A stretch of DNA of 64,000 nucleotides, from positions 992,001-1,056,000 of the forward strand of contig CBDBPN010000004.1 of assembly GCA_965208745.1 (NCBI GenBank). The letters are read 5' to 3'. The notes under the pieces are model-generated. The model ran no database searches, was not told where the DNA came from, and saw only the letters and a program-made list of their open reading frames with translations. Below, piece by piece: positions 63,451 through 64,000 of this stretch. The translations under genes were made by a program, and so were the position numbers. The number at the start of each line of letters is the position of its first letter. The first letter of the stretch is position 1. The stretch is from VXNE01 sp965208745 (GTDB lineage: Bacteria > Pseudomonadota > Gammaproteobacteria > Pseudomonadales > Azotimanducaceae).

Positions 63451-64000
63451 TCAGGTAGAGATGTAGATCCCGCCGCGAGCGGCCGCCGCGCGCATGTCGC
63501 TTTGGAGCGATCGGTCGATCCTTCCATCTCTGCTACTTACCACCGCGAGGTCCGTCGGAAACACCCGATCGCCAAAGAACGTTACGGCGTCATCGGGGTC
63601 GCACTGGTTCGACGTCCACAGCAGGCCTTCGATGCTCGGAAAGCGGTCATGAACGACTTTGGCCCAGGACGCTGTCCGAGCGTAGGCGGTCGGCGGACTG
63701 GCAATCAACATGGAGCGCGCGATACCCCACTTGCGCAGGTCCGGCGCCCTCAGGCTCGCCAGTCGCACGTCGCGTCGGAGCGTGAGCACACTGTGCATCC
63801 GGTCATGGACCTGCGTCAGCGGAACGTCCTCGGCCCCACGCCGGCCACCGGAACGTCGTGGAGAATCGTCTCGTAGATCGCTGACTCCAGTGTGCTGCCG
63901 GCGTACAGCGACGCCACGCACTCACCGCGACGATCCTGGACAGGGGCGAACCGTGTGGGCGCTCCCCGGCAGTGGTTGAACGCGTCACCACCGAGGCGCC
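63451..64000 (-). pseudogene. RES-domain protein, frameshifted, running off the window
   Basis: On the minus strand, from the window edge, GECVASLYAGSTLESAIYET and ILHDVPVAGVG form the start of a RES domain. At 63833-63838, in a run of four C (plus strand), the frame changes and coding continues as AEDVPLTQVHDRMHSVLTLR, RDVRLASLRAPDLRKWGIAR and FPSIEGLLWTSNQCDPDDAV, then FFGDRV, ending at the TGA at 63451. All parts are RES-like (NAD-consuming toxin fold). The single indel sits in a homopolymer, so a base-calling error is as likely as a real mutation. Its Xre/DUF2384 antitoxin would lie upstream, outside the window. Confidence 0.65.

Noticed and set aside
1..64000. CRISPR arrays, rRNA genes, riboswitches, replication origins
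   Set aside because: Looked for regularly spaced repeats, conserved rRNA segments and DnaA-box clusters; none seen. Only one tRNA was found.

Overview
This is a GC-rich (about two thirds G+C by eye) bacterial chromosome segment. The gene content (TonB receptor, Cys-type sulfatases, MacB-type exporter, DUF3604 lipoproteins, phytanoyl-CoA dioxygenases, luciferase-like oxidoreductases, a 4-hydroxyacetophenone-type monooxygenase) suggests an uncultured, probably marine or host-associated Gram-negative such as a gammaproteobacterium. That placement is inference from content; no rRNA or core marker gene is present. Many genes carry small indels or deletions. Some is clearly decay (several indels plus deletions in one gene); some single indels could be assembly error.

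Layout. 1-3403: end of a MacA-type adaptor, MacB-type ATPase and permease, an alpha/beta hydrolase and a small lipoprotein, tightly packed. 3814-7815: a lower-GC restriction-modification island with a beta-class N4/N6 adenine/cytosine methylase, an overlapping circularly permuted C5-cytosine methylase, and a DUF3883/PD-(D/E)XK nuclease. 7850-12258: a decayed and an intact DUF3604 lipoprotein and a secreted protein. 12282-18774: a decay zone with a TIR stub, a frameshifted membrane protein, an intact transposase, two tandem phytanoyl-CoA dioxygenases and a frameshifted RES-domain gene. 18868-25503: a 2211-residue subtilisin-like protease. 25626-27827: remnants (a protease tail, a LuxR regulator, a slipin).

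27897-42980 is a dense catabolic block: luciferase-like oxidoreductases, PhyH dioxygenase, amidohydrolase, two paralogous sulfatases, a Gfo/Idh/MocA-aldo/keto reductase fusion, NAD-binding and quinone reductases, a flippase-like membrane protein and a second DUF3604 protein. 42990-49103 is accessory: a truncated ISNCY-type transposase, a lower-GC metzincin with BACON and leucine-rich repeats, integrase and IS110 remnants beside tRNA-Asn(GTT), and a Phd/RelE module followed by an XRE regulator gene broken by a small palindromic repeat. 49229-64000 returns to catabolic genes: a membrane-anchored PhyH protein, a Baeyer-Villiger-type monooxygenase, a haloalkane-dehalogenase-like hydrolase coupled to an EamA transporter, an SDR, a duplicated DUF1330-like protein, a cupin, a TonB receptor, a DUF4143 ATPase with a palindrome at its promoter, another luciferase-like oxidoreductase and a frameshifted RES gene at the edge.

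Taken together the window looks like a core of transport and oxidative catabolism of sulfated or halogenated/aromatic organic compounds, interrupted by two accessory zones. The best candidates for new biology are the methylase pair plus nuclease island, the repeat insertion in the antitoxin-like gene, the metzincin-BACON-LRR protein and the fused oxidoreductase.
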